DNA of 64,000 bases from Spirochaetota bacterium (GTDB lineage Bacteria > Spirochaetota > Spirochaetia > Treponematales > Rectinemataceae): assembly GCA_029265255.1 (NCBI GenBank), contig JAJUJQ010000002.1, positions 278,646 to 342,645 of the forward strand, read 5' to 3'. Shown piece by piece: positions 17,219 through 26,006 of the stretch. The translations under genes were made by a program, and so were the position numbers. Each line of letters starts with the position of its first letter. Position 1 is the first letter of the stretch. The notes beneath the pieces are model-generated. The model did no database searches. It was not told the origin of the DNA and was given only the letters and a program-made list of their open reading frames with translations.

Positions 17219-18025
17219 ATGGCTGATGTGATGGTCAACGGCGTACGTTTGCATTACGAATTGACGGGAAATCCTCCGGGGGCGGCCGGCGTGCCGCTTG
17301 TGTTTCTGAATGGCATCGCCATGAGCGTATCTCATTGGAAACCAATTATCGATGTGTTGCCGGAAGGAACGTGTACGCTTTGCCACGACATGCGTGGCCA
17401 GACACTGTCCGATAAGCCGGAGGGACCCTATTCGCTCGCGCAGCATGCCCACGATCTGGCATCGTTGATGGATGCGGTAGGATTTGAACGTGCATTTGTA
17501 ATTGGAACCTCGTACGGGGCGGAAGTAGCTATGGAATTCGCGATCCGCTACCCGAAACGCTGCACAGGTTTAATGCTCATCGATGGTGTGAGTGAATGTG
17601 ATGCCTTGCTGAGGGCGGTTGTCGATTCCTGGATGGCTGCGGCGCGATGTGATCCGAGAGTCTTTTACAAGACTATGCTTCCTTGGAATTATTCGCCTGA
17701 ATTTATTGCTACCCGGAAGGATATGCTTGCGGCGCGAGAGGATGGAGTCGCGCGCTTGCCGAGTGAATGGTTCAGCGCGTTTATCGAGCTGTGCAAGGCC
17801 TTTCTTGAGATAGATCTTACGCCGAGATTGGGACAGATCACCTGTCCAACCGCGGTGTTGGTTGGAGAAAGAGATATTCTGAAGCATCGCGGATATGCGG
17901 AAATTATTGCGCATGGCATTGCTGGCGCGTCACTTCAGATCATTCCGGGTGCGGGTCATGCCGTGGTCATCGAGCAGCCCGTTCCCATCGCGGAGGCCAT
18001 ATGGAAAGCGGTTTTATCACGGTAA
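17219..18025 (+). CDS. Alpha/beta-fold hydrolase
   Basis: A 268-residue serine hydrolase of the alpha/beta superfamily. The nucleophile elbow is GTSYGAE, the acid is in VGERDIL and the His in GAGHAVVIEQP; HDMRGQTLSDKP is the strand-4 block typical of 3-oxoadipate enol-lactonase-like members. A strong GAGGAGG ribosome site precedes the ATG. The last 25 bp overlap the next, homologous hydrolase in a different frame. Substrate is unknown; an ester, lactone or thioester is likely given the CoA-handling neighbours. Confidence 0.83.
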   Translation: MADVMVNGVRLHYELTGNPPGAAGVPLVFLNGIAMSVSHWKPIIDVLPEGTCTLCHDMRGQTLSDKPEGPYSLAQHAHDLASLMDAVGFERAFVIGTSYGAEVAMEFAIRYPKRCTGLMLIDGVSECDALLRAVVDSWMAAARCDPRVFYKTMLPWNYSPEFIATRKDMLAAREDGVARLPSEWFSAFIELCKAFLEIDLTPRLGQITCPTAVLVGERDILKHRGYAEIIAHGIAGASLQIIPGAGHAVVIEQPVPIAEAIWKAVLSR

Positions 18026-18771
18026 ATGGATTGTCTCTGTATTTCACCGCGGCTGGTAACGGTACGCCAATTCTGTACGTACATGGTAATACGGGCAGCG
18101 CGCGGTGGTGGTCAAAGGTTATGGATATTCCCGGCTGCCGGACCATCGCTATCGATATGCCCAATTTCGGTGCTTCCTCTTCAATGGAGGGGGTAGCGGA
18201 TATCTTTGCCTACGCAGGGGTCATTACCGGGTTTATGGAATCGATGGGATTGCGTGCGGCGGTACTGGTCGGGCATTCGCTTGGGGGTTGCGTGGCTCAA
18301 GCGCTCGCGATAACGCATCCGGAGCTTGTCCGTGCCTTGATTCTGGTGGACTCGGGCGCTCCATCAGGGCTTCTCACTCCTAAGGAACGTCATCCAATCA
18401 TTGAACTGATGCGGACCAATCGCGCGGTGCTGGAACAGGCGCTCAGGGCAGTCGTTCCTACTCTCAAGGACGAGGCGTTTTTCCAGTCGCTCGTGGACGA
18501 CGCGACCAAAATGGCACCCCATGCCTGGATCGGACATGCCGAGGCGCTCTCGAAATTCGACATTCGGGGACGAACCCGTATCTATGAAGGCCCTGTCCTT
18601 GTGCTTCGGGGAACACTCGATCCCATTATTACGCAAGAAATGGCGGCCGAAACCGCTGCGGCATATCCCCATTCCATCCTCGAGGTGCTCGAGGGAGTAG
18701 GGCACTCAGTAATCGTCGAGCAGCCGGAGCGGTTCATGGAGATTCTGGGCCGATTTGTCGCCAGCCTCTGA
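18001..18771 (+). CDS. Alpha/beta-fold hydrolase (second, overlapping paralogue)
   Basis: A 256-residue alpha/beta hydrolase. The catalytic Ser is in GHSLGGC, the Asp in RGTLDPI and the His in GVGHSVIVEQP. The C-terminal GHxVIVEQP block is almost the same as in the upstream gene, suggesting an old duplication. No separate ribosome site is obvious; translation is probably coupled through the 25-bp overlap. The pair may form a heteromer or act on successive ester intermediates; this is inference. Confidence 0.82.
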   Translation: MESGFITVNGLSLYFTAAGNGTPILYVHGNTGSARWWSKVMDIPGCRTIAIDMPNFGASSSMEGVADIFAYAGVITGFMESMGLRAAVLVGHSLGGCVAQALAITHPELVRALILVDSGAPSGLLTPKERHPIIELMRTNRAVLEQALRAVVPTLKDEAFFQSLVDDATKMAPHAWIGHAEALSKFDIRGRTRIYEGPVLVLRGTLDPIITQEMAAETAAAYPHSILEVLEGVGHSVIVEQPERFMEILGRFVASL

Positions 18772-18846
18772 ACCTTGAGGCCTTGCCTCGCGTGTATTTG
18801 CCATTGAACAAGGTTTTCCGCTACATTTGTACCCTGAGGCAACGCC

Positions 18847-20055
18847 ATGTACAACACTGCATTTCTTACACGCAACCGTACCATGATCACCATGGTGCTG
18901 ATGGTCATTCTCGTCGGGCTTGGCGAAAAAATGGCCGAGCGTTTTCTTCCGCTCTATATCCTGGCAATCGGCGGTTCTACCTGGGTGGTTGGCGGGCTCA
19001 ACGCGATGGACAACCTGCTTTCTGCCCTGTATTCCTTCCCGGGCGGCTATGCGGCTGATAAGTTTGGATTCAAGCGTTCGCTCATCTTTTTCACCCTGGT
19101 TGCGATGGCAGGCTATCTCATCGTGATGCTGTTTCGCAGCTGGCAGGCAGTGATGATCGGTTCCGTCCTCTTCATCGCGTGGACTGCGGTTTCGCTACCT
19201 GCCATCATGAGTCTTGTCAGCAAGGCAGTACCCAAGGAGCGGCGCGCGCTGGGTGTCTCCATCCATTCATTCTTTAGAAGGATCCCCATGGCGCTGGGCC
19301 CGGTCATTGGTGGTCTCCTCATTGGCGCGTTCGGGACTAAAAATGGCGTATTGTACGCTTTCGGAGCCGCCTTCCTTATGGCTCTGCTTGCCATCTGGCT
19401 TATGATCCGGTTCATGGATGACGATAAAGGTGAACGGGAAGACCGGGCAAGCAAAAAGCTCAGCCTCAAGGATATGTTCAGCCCCGGGCTGCGCAGCCTG
19501 CTGGCGAGCGACATTCTTATTAGGTTCGCGGAGCAGATTCCCTACGCATTTGTGGTCATCTGGGTTGTTAACTCGAACGGCCTCAGCGCCTTTCAGTTCG
19601 GCATTCTCACAACGATTGAAATGATCACCGCGATGCTGGTGTATATCCCGGTAGCCAATCTCGCGGACCGCTACGGCAAAAAGCGATTTGTCCTTATCAC
19701 CTTTTGTTTCTTCACCGCCTTCCCGCTCGTGCTGTTGATTTCACATTCATTTCCTATGTACGTTCTTGCGTTCATTATCCGGGGGCTCAAGGAATTTGGC
19801 GAACCCACCCGCAAGGCGCTCATCATGGACCTTGCGCCCGAGGGAGCAAAGGCACGCACGTTCGGGACCTACTATCTCATTCGCGATGTGGTCGTATCAA
19901 TCGCCGCGTTGACCAGCGCAGCACTCTGGAACATTTCGCCTGCGGCGAATTTCCTAACAGCTGCCGCATTCGGCGTAGCAGGTACGTTGCTGTTTGCGAT
20001 GTTTGGCCAGGATGTTTCAAGCCAGGAGGCTAAACCCGTGCGCTCTGGCGCTTGA
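18847..20055 (+). CDS. Major facilitator superfamily transporter
   Basis: A 402-residue, twelve-helix MFS carrier. Family marks include GGYAADKFGFKRSL (the D-x-x-G-R-K-like loop 2-3) and a matching ADRYGKKRF loop between helices 8 and 9. A hydrophilic central loop (about 195-210) divides the two halves. Substrate is not readable. It follows the hydrolase pair on the same strand by 75 bp, and its 3' end overlaps the convergent acyl-CoA ligase gene by 26 bp. Confidence 0.85.
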   Translation: MYNTAFLTRNRTMITMVLMVILVGLGEKMAERFLPLYILAIGGSTWVVGGLNAMDNLLSALYSFPGGYAADKFGFKRSLIFFTLVAMAGYLIVMLFRSWQAVMIGSVLFIAWTAVSLPAIMSLVSKAVPKERRALGVSIHSFFRRIPMALGPVIGGLLIGAFGTKNGVLYAFGAAFLMALLAIWLMIRFMDDDKGEREDRASKKLSLKDMFSPGLRSLLASDILIRFAEQIPYAFVVIWVVNSNGLSAFQFGILTTIEMITAMLVYIPVANLADRYGKKRFVLITFCFFTAFPLVLLISHSFPMYVLAFIIRGLKEFGEPTRKALIMDLAPEGAKARTFGTYYLIRDVVVSIAALTSAALWNISPAANFLTAAAFGVAGTLLFAMFGQDVSSQEAKPVRSGA

Positions 20056-21733
20056 GCTTCTTGGTCGTCGTCATCTCAAGTGGTTCATCGAGAATTCTGG
20101 TTCGCGTAATACGCTGGTAGGGGCGCAGGCGCTGGTTGACTTTGCTGACGATCTCTTCGATGCGCGCTTCGACCTGTGCTGGCTCGCGTGCTTGCTGGGA
20201 TATCCAGTCCTGGTTGGGATAAATGAGGGCTTCGATCTCTTCGGCGACCTGCTTACCCTCAGGTATATAGCCGCGGACAAGCACCTGCTCGATCTCTTCA
20301 TAGAGCTGGAACTCGTTTTCGATCTCCTCCGGATAGACGTTCTTGCCGCCCTCGGTCACGATCATGTTCTTGATGCGCCCGGCCAGGTAGAGGTAGTTCT
20401 CTTCGTCAACCTTGCCCAAGTCTCCCGTGTGGAGCCAGCCGTCCTCGGTCAGCACTTCGGCGGTTTCATTCGGCATGCGGTAATAGCCGCGCATCACCAT
20501 TGGACCGCGAACCACGATTTCCCCGATACCTTCCTCATTCGGTTCTTCGATTCGGAATTCCACTTCGGGAATGAATTGTCCAACCGAGGTTTCCTTATAA
20601 TGCTCTACGGGGTTAAGGGTGAGGATTGGGGATGTCTCGGTGAGGCCATATCCTTGCACAAAATCGATACCGAGTTCGTTGTACGCGCGGAATACCTTGG
20701 GATCGAGTGGCCCGCCGCCGGAAATGCAGATGCGGATGGAAGAAAGGCTTGCCTTGTCGAGCAGGGAATGAAACAGTTTCTTGCCCGGGTTAATACCGAA
20801 GGTTTTCTTAATCCCGCCTGAGAGCGCCATGAGCGCATGGATGAGACCATCGACGAGCGGTCCTTTCTCGCGCACGCCTTTCATGATGCCAGCCAGCAGT
20901 TTGTTGAAGAGCATGGGGACGCCCAGAAACATAGTGACATGGGCCTCATTTAGATCGGAGAGAATCTGCTTGACCACCATTTTCTTTCCGAACACCGTCT
21001 CCGCGCCCACCGAGAATGATTCGATGAAAACCGCGAGCATAGTGTATGAATGGTGAATCGGGAGAAGCGCGTAAAACACATCCTGTTCGCTGATGTTCAG
21101 ATTGGACTGGGCGAGGAAGCAATCGGATACGAAGTTCTCATGGCTGAGCATGACGCCTTTGGGGGTGCCTGTCGTTCCCGATGTAAAGAGAATCGCGGCG
21201 AGGTCGTTGCTGGTCGTGCCGGGCTTTGGCGCAGGCGCTCCTGCAGGCGGTTCGAGGGTATAAAGGTAGGGCTGTGCTTGTGCAGAAAGACTGTAGCAAG
21301 GCAGGTCAGGCACCGCAGCGCGAATATCGTCCAATTTTTCCTCATCAATGAAGGCAGCGACAACGTCGCCCGCCTTTAAAAGCGCGATGACGTCCTTGGA
21401 GGGAAGCTGGTAATCGATAGGCACGACCACTGCGCCCGCATATAGTATTGAGAGATATGCCACCGCCCACTCGGGCGAATTCTTCCCTGTTACCGCGATG
21501 TGACTGCCGCTTCCAAAGCCTGATGATGCTAGGAAAGAGGCGATCTTCAGAATCCTTTCGCGGGCCTCACGGTACGTAAGACTGATTCGCTGCGGGCTGT
21601 ACACCGTAAAGCATGGGCGATCCGGAAAGCGATCGGTGGTGATATCGAACAGCTGGGGGAGGGTAGGCCATTTTCCGTTAAAAAATCGCCCTCGATACTG
21701 ATCGAGGAATTTCCAGGGTTCCGTCTCTCTCAT
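20030..21733 (-). CDS. AMP-binding acyl-CoA ligase (long-chain fatty acid type)
   Basis: A 567-residue adenylate-forming enzyme that activates a carboxylic acid with ATP and CoA. Motifs in order: FTSGTTGTPKGVMLSH (P-loop), QGYGLTETSPIL (adenine site), GWLHTGDLG (Asp binding ribose) and LAGRIKNMIVTEGGKNVYPE (hinge). The Lys near the C-terminus lies in TTKKLKR. The combination fits FadD-like long or medium-chain ligases; chain length is not determined. It is transcribed toward the MFS gene and ends inside it. Confidence 0.88.
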   Translation of the reverse strand: MRETEPWKFLDQYRGRFFNGKWPTLPQLFDITTDRFPDRPCFTVYSPQRISLTYREARERILKIASFLASSGFGSGSHIAVTGKNSPEWAVAYLSILYAGAVVVPIDYQLPSKDVIALLKAGDVVAAFIDEEKLDDIRAAVPDLPCYSLSAQAQPYLYTLEPPAGAPAPKPGTTSNDLAAILFTSGTTGTPKGVMLSHENFVSDCFLAQSNLNISEQDVFYALLPIHHSYTMLAVFIESFSVGAETVFGKKMVVKQILSDLNEAHVTMFLGVPMLFNKLLAGIMKGVREKGPLVDGLIHALMALSGGIKKTFGINPGKKLFHSLLDKASLSSIRICISGGGPLDPKVFRAYNELGIDFVQGYGLTETSPILTLNPVEHYKETSVGQFIPEVEFRIEEPNEEGIGEIVVRGPMVMRGYYRMPNETAEVLTEDGWLHTGDLGKVDEENYLYLAGRIKNMIVTEGGKNVYPEEIENEFQLYEEIEQVLVRGYIPEGKQVAEEIEALIYPNQDWISQQAREPAQVEARIEEIVSKVNQRLRPYQRITRTRILDEPLEMTTTKKLKRQSARV

Positions 21734-21888
21734 GGCACATAGTATGCCATTCTAAAACAGGAAGGAAAAGGGACTGGAGCCTATATTTTCCATATTCCCC
21801 CTTTCCCGGCGTGGTGCTTTTGCGGTATTCTTTCTGCACTTTCGGACATGGCTTTGCGTCGGTCCGCTACGTATCAGTGGAGGATTGC

Positions 21889-24555
21889 ATGAAATCGGTG
21901 GAACTTCCAAAAGCGTATGAGCCTCGCACCTTCGAGTCGCGCATTTATGAGATGTGGAAATCCGAAGGGCATTTTCAACCAAAAATCGACAGCGGCAAGC
22001 GTCCCTTTACCATTGTTATCCCACCACCGAATGTAACCGGCGTCCTCCATATGGGACACGCGCTAAACAATTCATTACAAGATATACAAATAAGATATCG
22101 TCGAATGAAGGGAATCCCCACCCTGTGGGTTCCTGGTACCGATCATGCCGGTATTGCGACACAGAATGTGGTGGAACGCAAGCTTCGCAAGGAAGGAAAG
22201 GAGCGGATTTCGCTCGGTCGAGAAGCGTTCATCGAGGAAACATGGAAAGTAGCCAAGGAGCACCGCGCGTTCATTAATAATCAGCTCGTGCGTATCGGCG
22301 CTAGCGTCGACTGGAGCCGCGAGCGCTTTACACTCGATGAAGGTCTCTCAAAGGCTGTGCGCGAAGTGTTCGTTACCCTCTATGAGCGCAACCTTATCTA
22401 TCGCGGTGAGTACCTCGTGAACTGGTGCCCTTCCTGCGGTACCGCGCTTTCTGATGACGAGGTTGAGCACGAGGACGAGCCGGGCGCGCTTTGGCATATC
22501 TGGTATGAGCTTGTCGACGGGCCGATACCCGAGTGCCCTTCAGGCCGCATCGAAATCGCGACTTCTCGTCCTGAGACCCTGCTCGGTGATACTGCGGTCG
22601 CTGCCCATCCAGCCGATCCGCGCTATACAGCCCTCATCGGCAAGAAGGTGCGCCTGCCCTTGACCGATCGCATAATTCCCATTATTGCAGATAATTATGT
22701 CGACCCCGCATTCGGTACCGGTTTGGTTAAAATTACGCCAGCTCATGACCCGAACGACTTCCTCGTTGGTCAGCGTCACAATCTGGAGCGCATCAACATC
22801 CTCAATCCGGATGCCACCCTCTCTAACGCAGCGCCAGCGAAATATCGCGGCATGAAGGTGTTGGAGGCGCGTACGGCTGTTCTGGCCGACCTGGAAGCTC
22901 TGGGACTCCTTAAAAGCGAGGAGAAGATTACTCATGCTGTCGGTCACTGCTATCGATGCCATACCGTCATTGAGCCATATCTCTCGAGCCAGTGGTTCGT
23001 GCGCATGAAGCCGCTCGCCGAGAAGGCCCTCAAGGCATGGCAGGACGGGGATGTCGTCTTTTTCCCTCGCAAATGGGAGCATACCTATAAACATTGGCTT
23101 GAGAATATCCGTGACTGGTGCATCTCCCGTCAGCTCTGGTGGGGGCATCGCATTCCGGTGTTCTACTGCCGCGATTGCGGCGAGATGATGGTAAGCCGCG
23201 AAGATCCGCATACGTGCGCCCGGTGTGGTTCTGCGAACCTTTATCAAGATGAAGACGTTCTCGATACCTGGTTCTCCAGTTGGCTCTGGCCCTTCAGCAC
23301 CCTCGGCTGGCCGCAGGATACGCCCGACCTGCGCTATTTCTATCCTACAAGCGCCCTTGTGACCGCGTATGACATCATTTTCTTCTGGGTCGCGCGTATG
23401 ATCATGGCCGGGATGGAGTTTACCGGTCAGAGCCCGTTCAGAGAGGTGTATATCCATGGTCTCATCCGGGACAAACAGGGACGCAAGATGTCCAAAAGCC
23501 TCGGCAACGGCATCGATCCGATTGAAATCGTCGACGAATATGGCGCGGATGCGCTCAAGTTTACCCTTGCGTACAACTGCGCGGCCGGGCAGGATATTCT
23601 TCTCGATCGCGACAGCTTCAAAATGGGAAGCAAGTTCGCCAACAAGGTCTGGAACGCTTCGCGCTATATTCTTATGAATCTTGATGGGCGCAGCTTCCTT
23701 CCAGACCCCGAGCTGCGCTATACCGAGACCGACCGCTGGATACTGCATCGGCTCAATCGCGCTGTGCGCGCCGCGAGCCAAGCGTTGGAAACATGGCGTT
23801 TCAACGACGCGGCTCAGGCCATCTATTCCTATTTCTGGGACGACTTCTGCGATTGGTATATCGAAGCCTCAAAGCTTTCGACCAAATCCAGCGACGAGCG
23901 CGAAAAAGATCGCGCCACCACCGTCCTGCTGATGGTCCTTGAGGAATCCCTGCGGCTTCTGCATCCGTTCCTGCCCTTTGTTACCGAGGAAATCTATGCA
24001 ATGCTGCCCAATGCGAAAGGCCGGCTCATTTCCGCCGCGTACCCCGAATGGACCGATGCGCGCGACGCGCCGGACATCGAGCAGTCCTTCGAGGCGCTCA
24101 AGGAAGTCGTGACGCTCGTGCGAACCTTGCGTTCCGAGTTTCAGATTCCTCCGGAAACGGCCATACCCCTCGTGCTCACCTTCGATACCGCTTCTGACAC
24201 CGCAGCGTTCATCACGCGGAACGGCGCGCTCATCCAGCTTTTGACAGGCGCTTCATCGGTGTTGTGTGCGGGATCCACAACTTCCGCTCCGGCAGGATCC
24301 GTCGCTCTCGCTGCCCGCGACATCACAATATTCGTGCAGGTAAAAGGGCTCCTCGATGTGGCCAAGCTTGTGCAGCGACTTTCGAAGGATCTCGAAAAGG
24401 AAGAAAGCTACATCGCTCGCCTGGAGCAGAAACTCTCCAACAGCGCATTTCTTTCTTCCGCACCTTCTGATATCATTGAAAAGGAAAAGGATAAACTTGC
24501 CTCATCGAGGGCGAAGGCGGAAAAGCTCGCAAGGTACATCAGGGAGCTCTCATGA
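21889..24555 (+). CDS. valS: Valine-tRNA ligase
   Basis: An 888-residue class I aminoacyl-tRNA synthetase charging tRNA-Val. It has the HIGH motif as HMGHALN (about residues 44-50), an editing domain with TSRPETLLGDTAVAAHP, zinc-type knuckles (CPSCG and CRDCGEMM...CARCG), the KMSKS motif in GRKMSKSLGNG, and a C-terminal coiled coil (about 810-888) typical of ValRS. The ATG at 21889 follows a GGAGG element; upstream in-frame codons do not fit the family. The stop overlaps the HD hydrolase start (ATGA). Confidence 0.96.
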   Translation: MKSVELPKAYEPRTFESRIYEMWKSEGHFQPKIDSGKRPFTIVIPPPNVTGVLHMGHALNNSLQDIQIRYRRMKGIPTLWVPGTDHAGIATQNVVERKLRKEGKERISLGREAFIEETWKVAKEHRAFINNQLVRIGASVDWSRERFTLDEGLSKAVREVFVTLYERNLIYRGEYLVNWCPSCGTALSDDEVEHEDEPGALWHIWYELVDGPIPECPSGRIEIATSRPETLLGDTAVAAHPADPRYTALIGKKVRLPLTDRIIPIIADNYVDPAFGTGLVKITPAHDPNDFLVGQRHNLERINILNPDATLSNAAPAKYRGMKVLEARTAVLADLEALGLLKSEEKITHAVGHCYRCHTVIEPYLSSQWFVRMKPLAEKALKAWQDGDVVFFPRKWEHTYKHWLENIRDWCISRQLWWGHRIPVFYCRDCGEMMVSREDPHTCARCGSANLYQDEDVLDTWFSSWLWPFSTLGWPQDTPDLRYFYPTSALVTAYDIIFFWVARMIMAGMEFTGQSPFREVYIHGLIRDKQGRKMSKSLGNGIDPIEIVDEYGADALKFTLAYNCAAGQDILLDRDSFKMGSKFANKVWNASRYILMNLDGRSFLPDPELRYTETDRWILHRLNRAVRAASQALETWRFNDAAQAIYSYFWDDFCDWYIEASKLSTKSSDEREKDRATTVLLMVLEESLRLLHPFLPFVTEEIYAMLPNAKGRLISAAYPEWTDARDAPDIEQSFEALKEVVTLVRTLRSEFQIPPETAIPLVLTFDTASDTAAFITRNGALIQLLTGASSVLCAGSTTSAPAGSVALAARDITIFVQVKGLLDVAKLVQRLSKDLEKEESYIARLEQKLSNSAFLSSAPSDIIEKEKDKLASSRAKAEKLARYIRELS

Positions 24556-25199
24556 CCTCCGAAGGGAACGGTCCTGCTGAAGAAGCCTCGGCATCGTCGA
24601 CGCCGAACAAGCATGGGGCGGTATTGCGCTCCGACAGCCTCCCCATGGACAAGGCTGCCATGCTCAGGCTCAAGCGGATGCACCTTGCTCCCTATATCCA
24701 GCTGGCTACCTGTCTCATTGGGAAACGTCGCCGCAGCGGCGGGAATATGTTCCGCCACCAGCTCGACACCATGGCGATTCTCATGGACTATGGCTATATC
24801 GATTCGGTGCTCCTCAAAGCCTCGGTCATTCACGACCTGCTCGAGGATGCGCCAGAGACCGATCCGGACAGCATCCTCAGTATCGACGACGAAGCGGTTG
24901 ACGTCTACAGCCTGGTGCTCGAGGTGACACGGAGGCCCGTTGAAAACAAGGCCCAGTTCCTCTCACGCATCAGAGATTTTGGATCGCTGCGCGCGAAGGT
25001 GCTTAAGAGTGCCGATCGCATTTCGAACATGATCAGTCTCGGCTATGTAACCGATGACGTATTTGTGAGACGCTACACGGACGAAACGGAGCAGTACATT
25101 TTTCCCATAGCGGAACGCGCAGACGAGCGTATGCTTTCGGAGCTTCGGGAGCTTGTGGAAACCCGGCGCGAATACCTGCGTAACCGCATCGAAATCTGA
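24552..25199 (+). CDS. Stand-alone HD hydrolase resembling the SpoT/MESH1 (p)ppGpp hydrolase domain
   Basis: A 215-residue soluble protein. The blocks FRHQLDTMAIL, KASVIHDLLEDAPETD and KVLKSADRISNM mirror the H, HDxxED and N/D metal and nucleotide motifs of the Rel/SpoT hydrolase domain. No synthetase domain follows. It may therefore be a small alarmone hydrolase or a related nucleotide phosphohydrolase. A ~35-residue polar N-terminal extension precedes the domain. It overlaps valS by four bases, which links it to an aminoacylation gene. Enzyme identity is inferred. Confidence 0.72.
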   Translation: MTSEGNGPAEEASASSTPNKHGAVLRSDSLPMDKAAMLRLKRMHLAPYIQLATCLIGKRRRSGGNMFRHQLDTMAILMDYGYIDSVLLKASVIHDLLEDAPETDPDSILSIDDEAVDVYSLVLEVTRRPVENKAQFLSRIRDFGSLRAKVLKSADRISNMISLGYVTDDVFVRRYTDETEQYIFPIAERADERMLSELRELVETRREYLRNRIEI

Positions 25200-25222
25200 T
25201 CATGATAAAAGGAGAATGAGAA

Positions 25223-25894
25223 ATGGAACGAAGATGGACAAAATCCGATGTGGCAGAAGCCATGGATCACACGCTTCTCAAGGCAACTGCGACCCAAGAT
25301 ATGATTACCGCTCTGTGCGCGGAAGCCCGCCAGTATCGCTTTAAATCGGTCTGTGTCAATCCCTGTTGGGTGCCGCTGTGCGCAAAGCTCCTTGCTGGTT
25401 CGAACGTGCTGGTCTGTACGGTTGTGGGATTCCCTCTCGGCGCCAACGCCACCGAAACAAAGGTGGAAGAAGCGCGCCGCGCTGTATCTGAAGGCGCGCA
25501 CGAAATCGACATGGTGATCAATATCGGAAAGGCCAAGGCAGGAGACTGGAACGCGATACGCAACGAGATCGAAGCGGTCGTAAGAGCCTCGAAACCTGCC
25601 ATCGTCAAGGCCATCATCGAAACCTGCTATCTGACGAGGGAAGAGAAGATCGCGGCATGCAAGGCTGCGGTCGAAGCAGGCGCGGCCTTTGTCAAGACAA
25701 GTACGGGATTCGGAACCGGCGGTGCCACAGTCGAAGATGTGCGCCTCATGAAAGAAGTAGTGGGAGAGGCCGCTTCCGTCAAGGCTTCAGGCGGTATCAG
25801 GACGCTCGCCGACGCGATCGCCATGCTCGAGGCTGGGGCTTCACGCATTGGCGCATCCGCCGGTGTCGCTATCATGAATGAACCTGAAGAGTGA
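25223..25894 (+). CDS. deoC: Deoxyribose-phosphate aldolase
   Basis: A 223-residue TIM-barrel class I aldolase cleaving 2-deoxyribose-5-phosphate to acetaldehyde and glyceraldehyde-3-phosphate. The Schiff-base Lys158 is in FVKTSTGFGTGG, Asp96 in HEIDMVINIG and Lys187 in VKASGGIRT, all the known catalytic residues. AAAGGAGAATGAGA provides a strong ribosome site. It sits just upstream of a nucleoside-type binding protein gene, consistent with nucleoside salvage. Confidence 0.95.
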   Translation: MERRWTKSDVAEAMDHTLLKATATQDMITALCAEARQYRFKSVCVNPCWVPLCAKLLAGSNVLVCTVVGFPLGANATETKVEEARRAVSEGAHEIDMVINIGKAKAGDWNAIRNEIEAVVRASKPAIVKAIIETCYLTREEKIAACKAAVEAGAAFVKTSTGFGTGGATVEDVRLMKEVVGEAASVKASGGIRTLADAIAMLEAGASRIGASAGVAIMNEPEE

Positions 25895-25902
25895 TTTTGT
25901 TA

Positions 25903-25931
25903 TTGACAATACGGAATGGGGGATTTACGAT
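25903..25931 (+). promoter_or_regulatory. Predicted sigma-70 promoter for the BMP binding-protein gene
   Basis: TTGACA (25903-25908), a 17-bp spacer and TACGAT (25926-25931) lie ~75 bp upstream of the start codon. The -10 region overlaps a tandem repeat of the heptamer ATTTACG. Confidence 0.6.
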
Positions 25932-25947
25932 TTACGATGCTTCCAGT

Positions 25948-25968
25948 CAAAGGTCTGTATGACCTTTG
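25948..25968. promoter_or_regulatory. Candidate operator or leader hairpin upstream of the BMP gene
   Basis: A perfect 8-bp inverted repeat (CAAAGGTC and GACCTTTG) with a five-base spacer lies just downstream of the predicted promoter -10 box. Position suits repressor binding or a short 5' leader hairpin. Confidence 0.45.
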
Positions 25969-26006
25969 CAATCATATGTGAGCGTTCCTTGAAAGGAGGA
26001 AGAAGC

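Noticed and set aside
19994..20821. A 275-codon plus-strand frame after the MFS gene
   Set aside because: It is antisense to the acyl-CoA ligase, whose motifs are all present on the minus strand.
21734..21888. Possible T-box leader before valS
   Set aside because: No conserved T-box sequence, specifier stem or terminator/antiterminator pair is visible in this short spacer.
22540..23781. A 413-codon open frame antisense to valS
   Set aside because: It mirrors valS codon bias in a GC-rich gene; valS is certain and the antisense product resembles nothing.
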